Shown here in pieces: positions 41,042 to 50,031 of a stretch of DNA of 64,000 nt (positions are counted from its first letter, which is position 1; every line of letters starts with the position of its first letter). The notes beneath the pieces were generated by a model. It did not search any database. It was not told where the DNA came from and was given only the letters and a program-made list of their open reading frames with translations. A program made the translations under genes and the position numbers. Location of the stretch: positions 186,001-250,000 of the forward strand of contig NZ_RWIU01000006.1 of NCBI RefSeq assembly GCF_003944765.1, given 5' to 3'. The stretch comes from Hymenobacter perfusus. Lineage in GTDB: Bacteria; Bacteroidota; Bacteroidia; Cytophagales; Hymenobacteraceae.

Positions 41042-42436
41042 ATGACTTCGACTACTGCTTCCTTTGCCGACCTGGGGTTGGCCCCCGAACTGCTGCAAGC
41101 CCTGGAAGAGCTGCAATTCCTGACCCCTACGCCCGTGCAGGAGCAGGTGGTGCCCATGGCCCTGGCCGGCCAGGATCTGGTGGGCCAAGCCCCTACTGGC
41201 TCGGGCAAAACGGCCGCCTATGGCCTTTCGGTGCTCCAACTATTGGATTTGAAAACCGACGCTGTGCAGGTAATTGTGCTGGTTCCCGCCCGCGAACTGG
41301 CCCTGCAGGTGCGCGACGCCCTCAAAAAGCTCGGCAAATTCCTGCCCAACCTGCGGGTAGCGGCCTTTTACGGCGGCCACGCTTTCCGCGAGGAAACCGC
41401 TTCCCTTACCCAGCCTCCGCACATCGTGGTAGCCACTCCCGGCCGCTTGCTCGACCACTTTGAGCGGCGCACTATCATTCCGAATCAGCTTAAGACCCTC
41501 ATTCTCGACGAAGCCGACAAGCTACTGGAACTGGGTTTTCAGGATGAGCTGGTGGAGATTGTGAAACGCCTGCCCCGTCGTCGCCAGACCCTGCTGTTTT
41601 CGGCTACCATGTCGGACAAAGTAGTGGAGCTGATTCGCAAAAACCTGACCCGCCCCCGCGTGGTAAATGCCGGCGAGGACACCGATGAACTGCCCGAAAA
41701 CCTCACCCTGCTGGGCCATGTAGGTACCGTGGAGCAGAAGCCGGCGGCCTTGCTGCACCTACTCAACAAGCCTGAAACCGGCCGCGCCCTCATCTTCTGC
41801 AACACCCGCGACCGGTGCATGGAGCTGACGCGCTTCCTGGTGGGCCGGGGCGTGGCGGCCGAGGTGCTGCACGGCAAAATGCCCCAGCCCGAGCGGGACA
41901 AAGCTTTGCTGAAACTACGTAACGGCTCCAGCCAGGTGCTGGTAGCCACCGACGTAGCCGCCCGCGGCATCGACGTAACCCAACTGGACACCGTGGTGCA
42001 ATACGACGCCCCCGACAAAGCCGACGGCTTCCAGCACCGGGCCGGCCGCACGGCCCGGGCCGGCGCCGAGGGTACCGCCCACATTCTGGCAACGGAGAAA
42101 GAGCAGGCTCATGTGAAGAAATGGCCGGTTTCAGCTACCATTCAGTGGAAGCCCATGCACGCTCCCAAACTGCCGCCCGCCGCGCCCAAAGCGCCCCGCC
42201 CCGAAAACATCACGCTGCACGTAACGGCTGGCAAAAAAGACAAAGTAAGTGCCCACGACTTAGTTGGCGCCTTCGTGAACGTGGGCGGCGTAGCTCGTGA
42301 TGAGGTCGGCCACATTGAGGTATTTGACTACTACAGCTACGTGGCCGTGCCGCGTCAGCAGGCCCAGGAAGTAGCCGAAAGGCTGGCCGGAGCCAAGGTC
42401 AAAGGCAAGAAAGTGCGGGTATCCATCGTGGCATAA
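41042..42436 (+). CDS. DEAD-box RNA helicase with DbpA-type C-terminal RNA-binding domain
   Basis: This 464-residue helicase has the motif series in order: Q-motif (FADLGL, TPTPVQEQ), motif I APTGSGKT near 51-58, PARELALQV, TPGRLLDHF, DEAD at 156-159, SATM, and in the second RecA domain TDVAARGIDV and HRAGRTARAG. The last 75 residues (ENITLHVTAGKKDKVSAHDLVGAFVNVGGVARDEVGHIEVFDYYSYVAVP) form a DbpA-like RNA-recognition domain, which in E. coli DbpA binds 23S rRNA hairpin 92. A role in 50S ribosome assembly is therefore likely. ATG 41042 fits the promoter position. Confidence 0.95.
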   Translation: MTSTTASFADLGLAPELLQALEELQFLTPTPVQEQVVPMALAGQDLVGQAPTGSGKTAAYGLSVLQLLDLKTDAVQVIVLVPARELALQVRDALKKLGKFLPNLRVAAFYGGHAFREETASLTQPPHIVVATPGRLLDHFERRTIIPNQLKTLILDEADKLLELGFQDELVEIVKRLPRRRQTLLFSATMSDKVVELIRKNLTRPRVVNAGEDTDELPENLTLLGHVGTVEQKPAALLHLLNKPETGRALIFCNTRDRCMELTRFLVGRGVAAEVLHGKMPQPERDKALLKLRNGSSQVLVATDVAARGIDVTQLDTVVQYDAPDKADGFQHRAGRTARAGAEGTAHILATEKEQAHVKKWPVSATIQWKPMHAPKLPPAAPKAPRPENITLHVTAGKKDKVSAHDLVGAFVNVGGVARDEVGHIEVFDYYSYVAVPRQQAQEVAERLAGAKVKGKKVRVSIVA

Positions 42437-42464
42437 CCAGCGCCCGGAGCTCGGCCTGACCATT

Positions 42465-42519
42465 AGCCCCTCGGGCGTGAGACCTGCTTGCCCGGTCCCA
42501 CGCCCGAGGGGCTTTTTTG
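42465..42519 (+). terminator. Intrinsic terminator after the helicase gene
   Basis: AGCCCCTCGGGCGTG pairs perfectly with its complement at 42499-42513 around a 19-base loop, then TTTTTT follows. It is 28 bases after the stop. Confidence 0.93.
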
Positions 42520-42586
42520 TTGCCCACCTCGGTGAACGTCCCGCGCGCTAAGTAGTGTTGATTTGTAGTTGGCTGGAAAATTCAAG

Positions 42587-42594
42587 TACCTTGA
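42587..42594 (+). promoter_or_regulatory. Possible promoter box (TACCTTGA) for the sigma factor gene
   Basis: TACCTTGA differs from TAnnTTTG at two positions, with a TTTG 21 bases upstream at 42562-42565. It lies before GTG 42629 but inside the longer open frame from TTG 42569. This favours the shorter gene. Confidence 0.3.
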
Positions 42595-42628
42595 GCTACA
42601 TTTCAAAGATTCTCCCGCGTTGGAAGTA

Positions 42629-43213
42629 GTGCGCCCAGATACGGAATTGGTGTGGTTGAGCCGCCTGCGCAACGACGACCAACGCGCCTTTGATGCCCTG
42701 TTCCGGCAGTACAGCGCGCGGGTGTACCGGTTTGCCTACGGCTACCTGAAATCGGGGGCGGCGGCCGAGGAGATTGTGCAGGAATGCTTCCTCAAAATAT
42801 GGGAACGGCGCCACGAGTTGCGGGATGATGTGCCGCTGAAAGGCTACCTCTTCACGGTGGCCCACCACACCATTCTCAACCAGCTGCGCCACACCCGCCA
42901 CCACCAGGCCTACCAGGATTACGCCCTGTTCACCGGCACCGCCACCGCCGCCACCACCGATACCGATGTGGCCTTTGCCGAGCTGGAAACCCTGTATCTG
43001 GCCGCGCTGGAAAAACTTCCGCCAAAGCGCCGCCATATTTTCACCCTGAGCCGGCAGCAAGGACTTTCGTACGCTGAAATTGCGCAGGAGCTGGGTATTT
43101 CGGTGAAAACAGTGGAGACTCAAATGGCGCAGGCCCTGCACTTTCTGCGCCTTTATTTCCAGGCGCACGGCACGGCACTTAGCCTGTTGCCACTCCTGTT
43201 GTTGCTGGCCTAG
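42629..43213 (+). CDS. ECF-type RNA polymerase sigma-70 factor
   Basis: This 194-residue sigma factor of the Bacteroidota ECF group has region 2 (DDQRAFDALFRQYSARVYRFAYGYLKSGAAAEEIVQECFLKIWERR) and region 4 (LEKLPPKRRHIFTLSRQQGLSYAEIAQELGISVKTVETQMAQALHFLR). The C-terminal hydrophobic LSLLPLLLLLA is an unusual tail. No ATG is available at the N-terminus; GTG 42629 is preferred to TTG 42569 because family members begin close to the ELVWLSRLRNDD segment. It is probably held inactive by the FecR anti-sigma factor next door and should drive the SusC/SusD operon. Confidence 0.9.
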   Translation: MRPDTELVWLSRLRNDDQRAFDALFRQYSARVYRFAYGYLKSGAAAEEIVQECFLKIWERRHELRDDVPLKGYLFTVAHHTILNQLRHTRHHQAYQDYALFTGTATAATTDTDVAFAELETLYLAALEKLPPKRRHIFTLSRQQGLSYAEIAQELGISVKTVETQMAQALHFLRLYFQAHGTALSLLPLLLLLA

Positions 43214-43413
43214 CCCTTCTTTGCAGTCGTCTTATTGAGATAAGTCTTTTCGCTTGTGCGTTTATTTTCGCGACTTAAGCAAAACGTAAGAAACAGTTTA
43301 TCAACGTCAAGCGAAAAAGGTTACGTTTTTCTGCAAAAAAATTACGCGGTGAGTCAGGGTAGCCGGGCTGGTGGGTGTATTACTCAGCAGAACCTACCTC
43401 CTACCCGTTGCTC

Positions 43414-44436
43414 ATGGCTGCTTCGCCCGATCAAAATGCCTTTCTTCGTTACGTTAACGGCATGTCCTCTCCGCTGGAAGCCGCAAGCGTACGGAACTGG
43501 CTGAGCGAGCCCACCAACCAGCTGCTCGCCCGCGTGTGGATGGAGGAACACTGGAACACGCTGGATACTCCCGCTACTCTGCCATTGCCGGAACCCGACT
43601 ATGAGCAGCTACTCGGCAGCCTTCACCAGCGGCTGGGCTTTTCGGAGCCCGCCGCTACGGAGCCGGCAGAAGACCTGGCGCAACCACGCCGCTGGCGCTA
43701 CTGGGCTGCGGCAGCTGCCACGGCCGGCCTGTTGACGGCCGGTGGCCTTTGGTGGCAAACCCAACCGCCGGTCAGCTCCCGGAACTATACCACTGCCTAC
43801 GGTGAAATGCGTCGGCTGCACCTCCCCGATGGCTCGCAGGTGACGCTGAACGGCAACTCCAGCATCCGCTATGCCGTGAACGTGCCCGATGGTCAGCCCC
43901 GGGAGGTGTGGCTGAACGGCGAGGCCTATTTCTCGGTTCGCCACCTCCCAAGCCACCAGCGGTTTGTAGTACACACCAACGGCGGCTTCAACGTGGAAGT
44001 GCTGGGCACGAAGTTTACCGTGTTCCGCCGGCGGGAAGAGTCGCGGGTGGTGCTGCTGTCGGGCAAGGTGCGGGTAGATTTCACGGATACCACCCACCCC
44101 GACGTGGTGATGAAGCCCGGTGAGCTGGTTGAAACCCAGGGCCCGAAGGCTAACACGGTAGTGTACAAACCCGTGCAGACCGATACCTACGCCGCCTGGA
44201 AAGATGCCAAGCTCGTCCTCGATAATACGTCCATTACGGACCTCGCCACCCGTCTGCACGATACGTACGGCCTCGACGTGACCATTGCCACGCCCAGCCT
44301 GAAGGAGCGGCGCATGACCGGCACGGTACCCGTGCGGGACCTTGATCTGCTCCTGCGCGCGCTGGAGGAAACTTTCCAGCTGAAAGCTGACCGCCGGGGC
44401 AACGACCTGATTCTCTCTGACTCAACTACCCGTTAA
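43414..44436 (+). CDS. FecR family anti-sigma factor
   Basis: This 340-residue inner-membrane regulator has a cytoplasmic N-terminal part (residues 1-92), a membrane span (WRYWAAAAATAGLLTAGGLWW near 94-114), a periplasmic FecR domain (about 125-225, YGEMRRLHLPDGSQVTLNGNSSIRY and GEAYFSVRH) and a C-terminal DUF4974 domain (about 270-335, VPVRDLDLLLRALEETFQLKAD). It passes the signal from the STN domain of the receptor to the upstream sigma factor. ATG 43414 is chosen over one 39 bases upstream. It is the second gene of the sigma-FecR-SusC-SusD cassette. Confidence 0.94.
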   Translation: MAASPDQNAFLRYVNGMSSPLEAASVRNWLSEPTNQLLARVWMEEHWNTLDTPATLPLPEPDYEQLLGSLHQRLGFSEPAATEPAEDLAQPRRWRYWAAAAATAGLLTAGGLWWQTQPPVSSRNYTTAYGEMRRLHLPDGSQVTLNGNSSIRYAVNVPDGQPREVWLNGEAYFSVRHLPSHQRFVVHTNGGFNVEVLGTKFTVFRRREESRVVLLSGKVRVDFTDTTHPDVVMKPGELVETQGPKANTVVYKPVQTDTYAAWKDAKLVLDNTSITDLATRLHDTYGLDVTIATPSLKERRMTGTVPVRDLDLLLRALEETFQLKADRRGNDLILSDSTTR

Positions 44437-44501
44437 GCCGCCTTCCCCTACTCCTGGCGGCCCTAACGGTTTCTTTTTCTCATTTTCCCACCATTCCCAC
44501 A

Positions 44502-47500
44502 ATGCACCCAACCCCTACCCGCCTGGGTGGCGGCCTGGCGTCCACGGCCCTCTCGGCCTGTGCGCTGCTGCTACCTGCCCCGGGGGCCACGGCCTCCGCG
44601 CAACTCCTAGCATCCAACCACATTCCCACCCAGCGCACCGCAGTGCCGGTTGAAACGGTTCTGCTCAAGGACCTCCTGGGCCAGTGGGAAACCCAGTATG
44701 GGGTCACCATCTTTTACGATGCCAACCTGGTCAGCAACAAGCGGGTAGTAGCCCGGCCCGAGGCCGTGGCCCCGCTGGAAGACAAGCTCACCGAGGTACT
44801 GCCCCAGGCCGACCTCAGCTTCAAAAAGCTCCGGGCCGACTACTATATTCTGGTGGCACCGGCCAACGGCCCGCTCCTGAACGCCGGCTTATCGAAGGCT
44901 ACGGCGGCCGACGTACCGGTTTCCGGCCGTGTGACCCAAGCCAACGGTGAAGTCCTGCCGGGCGTGACGGTGGTGGTCAAAGGCACTTCCATTGGTACCT
45001 CTACCGGCGCCGACGGGTCCTTCTCGCTCAGCGTACCGGAGGGCAGCACCCTCGTGTTCAGCTCTATCGGTTTCAAAAGCCGCGAAGTACCGGTAACCGC
45101 AGCCACCAGCAGCCTGACCGTTAATCTGGATGCCGATTCTCAGGCGCTGAGCGAAGTGGTGGTCGTGGGCTACGGCACCCAGGCCCGGCAGGAACTCACC
45201 ACCTCGGTGGCCTCAGTTGGGGCCCAGCAGATTGAGCGGCAGAAAGTAGCCGGCTTCGACCAGGCCCTGCAGGGTCAGGCCGCCGGGGTGCAGGTGACGG
45301 CCCCAACCGGCGCGCCCGGCGCAGGCATCAACGTGCAGATTCGGGGTAATAGCTCCTTGAACGGCAGCAACTCGCCGCTGTACGTAATTGACGGCGTACC
45401 GGTACTGCCGACCTACGACCGGGAGCTGAGCGTGGGCAACCAGAAGCCGAACCCGCTCAACTCTATTAACCCCGCCGATATTGAATCGATTGACGTGCTG
45501 AAGGATGGCGCCGCGGCCGCCATTTACGGCGTGCGGGCTTCCAACGGGGTAGTGGTAATTACCACCAAGCGCGGCAAGTCGGGCAAGCCGCAGGTGGGCT
45601 TCAATGCCTATTATGGCGTGCAAAGCCTGCGCAAAAAACTGGATGTGCTGAACGCCCGGCAGTTTGCGGAGTACTTCAATGAGTCGCAGATTAATGGCGG
45701 AGCGGCCCCGGGCTTCCCCGACCTCAACAACCTGCCCGTTGATACCGACTGGCAGGATGAGGTGTACCGCACGGCGGCCATCCAGAATTACCAACTGAAC
45801 GTGAGCGGCGGCACCGACCGTACCCACTACTACGTGGGCGGCGGCTACTTCAAGCAGGACGGTATTATCCTGAACTCCGGCTTCGACCGTTTTAATTTCA
45901 AGCTCAACTTCGATCAGAAGGCCGGCGAGAAGTTCAAGGTGGGCACCAACCTCAACCTGAGCCGCACCAATACCAACGGCAGCGTGCGCAGCGAGCTGGG
46001 CCTGGGCAACTCGGGCACTGTACTCGGCACCCTGGCCCAGATTCCGACGGTACCCGTGCGGGAGGCCAACGGCCTGTATGGCACCAACCCTTTCTCGCTG
46101 TCGGACAACCCGGTGGGCAACCTACTCGAAACCAACAACCGAGCCCTCACTTACCAGGTTATCGGCAACGTCTTCGGGGAGTACAACATCCTGAAAAACC
46201 TGACCGTCCGCTCGTCGCTGGGAATTGACTTCCGCAGCCAGCTGGAAAACGAGTTCATCACCCGCGACTACCCCGGCACCTCCCGCGCCGATGCCTCTAC
46301 CCGGGGCAGCGGCCGGACGGGCACCACGCTCCAGAACATCTGGCTGTGGGAAAACACGGCTACCTACTCGCCCAACCTCGGCGAAAAGCACAGCCTGCAA
46401 CTGCTGGCCGGCCAGTCGATTCAGGAGTCGAACCGCTTTGCTTCCAACGCGTCCGTGCGGGGCTATGCCTCCAACGCCGTGCCGTATCTCTCGGCTGGCA
46501 CCGAGCGGCTGGGCACTAGTAGCTACGAAGAAGAATGGGGCCTAACTAGCCTGTTTGCCCGCGCCATCTATAGCTTTGAGGACCGGTATCTGGCTACCCT
46601 GAGCCTGCGCCGCGACGGCACCAGCCGCTTCGATGACGCTCACGGCTACTTCCCGGCCGTGGCTTTGGGCTGGCGCATTTCCAAGGAAGGTTTCTTCCCG
46701 CAGAGCACGCCGATTACCGACCTGAAACTACGCGGCAGCTTCGGCGGCAACGGCAACCAGGAACTGGGCTACACCTACCAGCGCTTCAGCTCCTACGTGG
46801 TGGGCGCCAACTACGTGGGCAACGGCACCTCAGTACAGGGCGGTATCCGGCCCGACCGCATCGGCAACCGGGCCCTGAAGTGGGAAACTTCTTACCAGTA
46901 CAACATCGGCCTGGACTTGGGCATGTTTAACGACCGGCTCACGCTGAACGTGGATGCCTACCGCAAGCGCGCCGAAGACCTGCTGCTGAGTGTACCGCTC
47001 GCGCCGAGCACCGGCGCGCAGGTGCTCGACATTATTCAGAACGTAGGCGCGGTGGAAAACAAGGGCCTGGAGTTTGCCCTCAACACCACCAACGTACAGG
47101 GCCAGAACGGCGGCTTCAGCTGGAGCACCAACCTGAACGCCTCGCTCAACCGCAACAAAATCCTGGACCTGGGCACCTTGTACAACACCCAGAACCAGTT
47201 GGTTGACCGCAACATCATCTACGCCAACAGCATTTCGCAGAAGGGCAGCCCCCTGGGTTCGTTCTATGGCTACAAGGTGCAGGGCATCTTCCAATCGGCC
47301 GATGAAATTGCCAACGCCGCCACCCAGCAGGGCAACCCCCAACCCGGGGATATCCGCTTCGCGGACGTGAACGGCGACAAAGTCATCAACGACGCGGACC
47401 GGACCATCATTGGTAACCCGAACCCCAAGGTTATCGGGGGCGTCACGAATACCTTCTCGTTCAAGGGCCTCGACCTGAGCGTATTTTTCCAGGGCAGCTT

Positions 47501-47924
47501 CGGCAACGACATCTACAACGCCAACCGCCAGGCTCTGGAGTCGTTGAACGGCCCCGTCAACCAGCTGACTACCGTGCTGGACCGCTGGACGCCCACCAAC
47601 ACCGACACGAGCATTCCGCGCGCCGTATTTGGCGACCCCAACAACAACGGCCGCTTTTCCTCCCGCTGGATTGAGGATGGCAGCTACGTCCGCCTCAAAA
47701 ACCTCACGCTGGGCTACACCCTGCCCGCCAGCCTCATCAACAAAGCCCGCTTCAGCGGCCTGCGCGTGTACGTGAGCGGGCAGAACCTGCTGACCTGGAC
47801 CGATTATTCGGGTTACGACCCGGAAGTAAGCGCCGACCCGTTCTCCGCTACCAGCAGCGGCCGCGACTTTGGCGTGTACCCACAGGCACGCACCTACACC
47901 GTTGGCCTGAACGCCTCTTTCTAA
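44502..47924 (+). CDS. SusC/RagA TonB-linked outer-membrane receptor with STN domain
   Basis: This 1140-residue glycan importer has the layout signal-STN-CarboxypepD_reg-plug-barrel. The STN domain (about 45-115, VETVLLKDLLGQWETQYGVTIFYDANL) identifies it as a transducer receptor that touches FecR. The regulatory-like domain (about 140-215) has VPVSGRVTQANGEVLPGVTVVVKG. The plug carries the SusC/RagA signature with AIYGVRASNGVVVITTKRG near 338-356. It works with the SusD protein 20 bases downstream. The cleavage site of the signal (APGATASAQ) is atypically far from the N-terminus. Confidence 0.96.
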   Translation: MHPTPTRLGGGLASTALSACALLLPAPGATASAQLLASNHIPTQRTAVPVETVLLKDLLGQWETQYGVTIFYDANLVSNKRVVARPEAVAPLEDKLTEVLPQADLSFKKLRADYYILVAPANGPLLNAGLSKATAADVPVSGRVTQANGEVLPGVTVVVKGTSIGTSTGADGSFSLSVPEGSTLVFSSIGFKSREVPVTAATSSLTVNLDADSQALSEVVVVGYGTQARQELTTSVASVGAQQIERQKVAGFDQALQGQAAGVQVTAPTGAPGAGINVQIRGNSSLNGSNSPLYVIDGVPVLPTYDRELSVGNQKPNPLNSINPADIESIDVLKDGAAAAIYGVRASNGVVVITTKRGKSGKPQVGFNAYYGVQSLRKKLDVLNARQFAEYFNESQINGGAAPGFPDLNNLPVDTDWQDEVYRTAAIQNYQLNVSGGTDRTHYYVGGGYFKQDGIILNSGFDRFNFKLNFDQKAGEKFKVGTNLNLSRTNTNGSVRSELGLGNSGTVLGTLAQIPTVPVREANGLYGTNPFSLSDNPVGNLLETNNRALTYQVIGNVFGEYNILKNLTVRSSLGIDFRSQLENEFITRDYPGTSRADASTRGSGRTGTTLQNIWLWENTATYSPNLGEKHSLQLLAGQSIQESNRFASNASVRGYASNAVPYLSAGTERLGTSSYEEEWGLTSLFARAIYSFEDRYLATLSLRRDGTSRFDDAHGYFPAVALGWRISKEGFFPQSTPITDLKLRGSFGGNGNQELGYTYQRFSSYVVGANYVGNGTSVQGGIRPDRIGNRALKWETSYQYNIGLDLGMFNDRLTLNVDAYRKRAEDLLLSVPLAPSTGAQVLDIIQNVGAVENKGLEFALNTTNVQGQNGGFSWSTNLNASLNRNKILDLGTLYNTQNQLVDRNIIYANSISQKGSPLGSFYGYKVQGIFQSADEIANAATQQGNPQPGDIRFADVNGDKVINDADRTIIGNPNPKVIGGVTNTFSFKGLDLSVFFQGSFGNDIYNANRQALESLNGPVNQLTTVLDRWTPTNTDTSIPRAVFGDPNNNGRFSSRWIEDGSYVRLKNLTLGYTLPASLINKARFSGLRVYVSGQNLLTWTDYSGYDPEVSADPFSATSSGRDFGVYPQARTYTVGLNASF

Positions 47925-47944
47925 GCTGACTCCCGCCCCTTCCC

Positions 47945-49459
47945 ATGAAAAAGATATTCATTCCCGTTTTTGCCCTGGTAGCCCTGGGCAGCTGCGACGT
48001 ACTGGATAAGCAGCCGCTGCCCAGCATTGCCCCCGAGAACTTCTTCCAGAACTCCGACGACGCCGAGGCCGGCCTGACCGCCGCCTACGATGCCCTGCAG
48101 GGCACCGGCCTCTACAGCCAGGACTTGGTGGTGGCCGGTGAAATGCCGTCTGACAACTGTTTCAGCACCAACGGCGACGTAACTGCCCTGGGCCGCCTGA
48201 CCTGGACGCCCACCACCGGCCAGATTTACAACATCTGGCGCGACTCCTACCTCGGTATCAACCGGGCCAACGCGGTGCTGAAATACGTGCCGGCCATTGA
48301 TATGACGGCCGCCCGCAAAAACCAGATTCTGGGCGAGGCCTACTTCCTGCGGGCCCTGCACTATTACAACCTGGTGAAGCTGTACGGGGCGGTTCCGTTG
48401 CGGCTGGAGCCCACGGAAAGCGGCGAGCAGACGGTGGTATCCTTACCGCGCACTTCTGCCGAAACCGTTTACGTCCAGATTGCCGCCGACCTGAATACGG
48501 CTGACGGGATGGTGCCCGCCGCCAACCCCAACCGGATTACGAAAGGTGCCGTGAATGCGCTGCTGGCCAAGGTGCTGCTCACGCAACGCCAGTGGGCCCC
48601 GGCAGCGGCAGCGGCCAACAAGGTAATCACCGAAGGCGGTTACGCGCTGGCCGCGAACTTCAAGAGCCTGTACCCGGCTGAAAACGTGCGGCCGGAAACC
48701 ATTCTGGAAGTGCAGAACCAGGGCACGCCCGACGGCAATAACATCCTGCCTGATTTGCTACTGCCCTCGCCGCCAGCTACGTATTCCTTCCCGAAGTTTA
48801 ACATTCCGACCCTGTACCGGAGCACGGCCACGGCGAAGCCCACTGACCTGACGTTTGTGGTGGACACGCTGAACGACCAGCGCTGGAGCCGCCGCGCCAC
48901 CCGCACCGTCACGGCCGGCGGGGTGGTGTACGTGCAGCGCGACTACGCCAGCTTCGTGCTTGGTTCCAGCCGTGACTCCAAGGCCAGCGCCAACGACCTG
49001 GGCCCTTTCGTGTACAAGTGGCCCGGTGCCCCCAACGGCTTCAACAGCCCCGACAACACCTACATTCTGCGCTACGCCGATGTGCTGCTGATGTACGCCG
49101 AAGCCCTGAACGAGCAGGACGGACCCTCGGCTGATGCGTTGGCCAAGCTGAATATGGTGCGCACCCGCGCCGGTTTGCCGGCCCTCACGGCGGCCTCCCC
49201 CCAGTACGCCAGCAAAAAGGCGTTGCGGGATGAAATTGACCGGCAGCGCCGGCTGGAAATGGCTTTCGAGGGGGAGCGGTGGTTTGACTTGCTGCGCTAT
49301 GCCCGCCACAACCAGGCAGAAGCTGGTGCCCACGCCGTTACGGCCCTCGATATCATTGAGCAGAAGCTTAACCGCCGCGACGCGAACCTGCTGCTATTCC
49401 CGCTGCCGCAGGCTGAGCTGAACAACAACGCCCAGCTGCAACAGAACCCCGGCTACTAA
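47945..49459 (+). CDS. SusD/RagB glycan-binding lipoprotein
   Basis: This 504-residue surface lipoprotein has a lipobox (FALVALGSC, Cys17) and the SusD signature: DKQPLPSIAPENFFQNSDDAEAGLTAAYDAL, a TPR-like helical scaffold with ILGEAYFLRALHYYNLVKLYGAVPL, and the C-terminal RYADVLLMYAEALNEQ and RRLEMAFEGERWFDLLRYAR motifs. It binds oligosaccharide outside the cell and acts as the lid of the SusC channel. It lies 20 bases after susC, so the two are co-translated or at least co-transcribed. The ligand is probably a beta-glucan, judging from the enzyme genes nearby. Confidence 0.96.
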   Translation: MKKIFIPVFALVALGSCDVLDKQPLPSIAPENFFQNSDDAEAGLTAAYDALQGTGLYSQDLVVAGEMPSDNCFSTNGDVTALGRLTWTPTTGQIYNIWRDSYLGINRANAVLKYVPAIDMTAARKNQILGEAYFLRALHYYNLVKLYGAVPLRLEPTESGEQTVVSLPRTSAETVYVQIAADLNTADGMVPAANPNRITKGAVNALLAKVLLTQRQWAPAAAAANKVITEGGYALAANFKSLYPAENVRPETILEVQNQGTPDGNNILPDLLLPSPPATYSFPKFNIPTLYRSTATAKPTDLTFVVDTLNDQRWSRRATRTVTAGGVVYVQRDYASFVLGSSRDSKASANDLGPFVYKWPGAPNGFNSPDNTYILRYADVLLMYAEALNEQDGPSADALAKLNMVRTRAGLPALTAASPQYASKKALRDEIDRQRRLEMAFEGERWFDLLRYARHNQAEAGAHAVTALDIIEQKLNRRDANLLLFPLPQAELNNNAQLQQNPGY

Positions 49460-49470
49460 TCTTAAAGTGT

Positions 49471-49499
49471 CGGCCCGGCAGCTACTACCTGCCGGGCCG
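49471..49499. repeat. Stem-loop after the SusD gene
   Basis: CGGCCCGGCA pairs with TGCCGGGCCG around a 9-base loop. There is no T-tract, so it is more likely an mRNA 3'-end structure than a terminator. Confidence 0.6.
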
Positions 49500-49557
49500 G
49501 CTACGCCTGACTGCTTTCCTGCGGAGCAGCACAGTTTTTCGTTGTTTCTTATCTGCC

Positions 49558-49592
49558 GCCCGTTGCGCTGGGCACGCCACAACGGGCTTTTT
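49558..49592 (+). terminator. Intrinsic terminator of the sigma-FecR-SusC-SusD cassette
   Basis: GCCCGTTG pairs with CAACGGGC around a 14-base loop and is followed by TTTTT. It lies about 100 bases after the SusD stop. Confidence 0.75.
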
Positions 49593-50031
49593 CCGCCCTG
49601 AATACCGGGTTTTTCGCGTGTGAGGTAGGCGTATAACGCAGCGGCACTCCGAGCAGACCGAGTCGTCGGAAGGTTTGTTTTCTCCTGTCCTCGGCCGATA
49701 TATTTGATTCGGTTGTGCCGTCCTTACCCGCAGTGCGCGGTATTCTCATCTGATTCCGGCGCGCTTCGGCTGCCAGCGGGTCATGCTCGTTCTTACCAGG
49801 TTCTGAAACTTACCCCGTTCCGCTCGCGCGGCTACGGGGCTCCCCCGCCCCGGGCCGGATTCGCTAGCCGGACTGGGGTATTGGGGGCCGGCTTTGCTAA
49901 AGGGGAGCGGGGCCGGCCCTTCCGGGTGAGAAGCGGCAACCGACCGACACCTATCGGTTACTTTGCGGAAAAGAACCGATTTTGCGGGTTCTTCTTTTCA
50001 TCCAGACATTCTTTCCTCTTTCATTCCCATC
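49593..50031. other. Gene-free region upstream of the sugar transporter gene
   Basis: The 439 bases between the terminator and ATG 50032 contain no supported gene on either strand. Short open frames here have biased, low-quality translations. A TTACTTTG box at 49958-49965 is one base off TAnnTTTG and might be the promoter of the MFS gene. A GGGGCCGG-rich stretch near 49,880-49,920 is only GC-rich. Confidence 0.5.

Noticed and set aside
43256..43504. 82-codon plus-strand frame between sigma and FecR genes
   Set aside because: It overlaps the FecR N-terminus in another frame, has no homology-like features, and is most likely chance.
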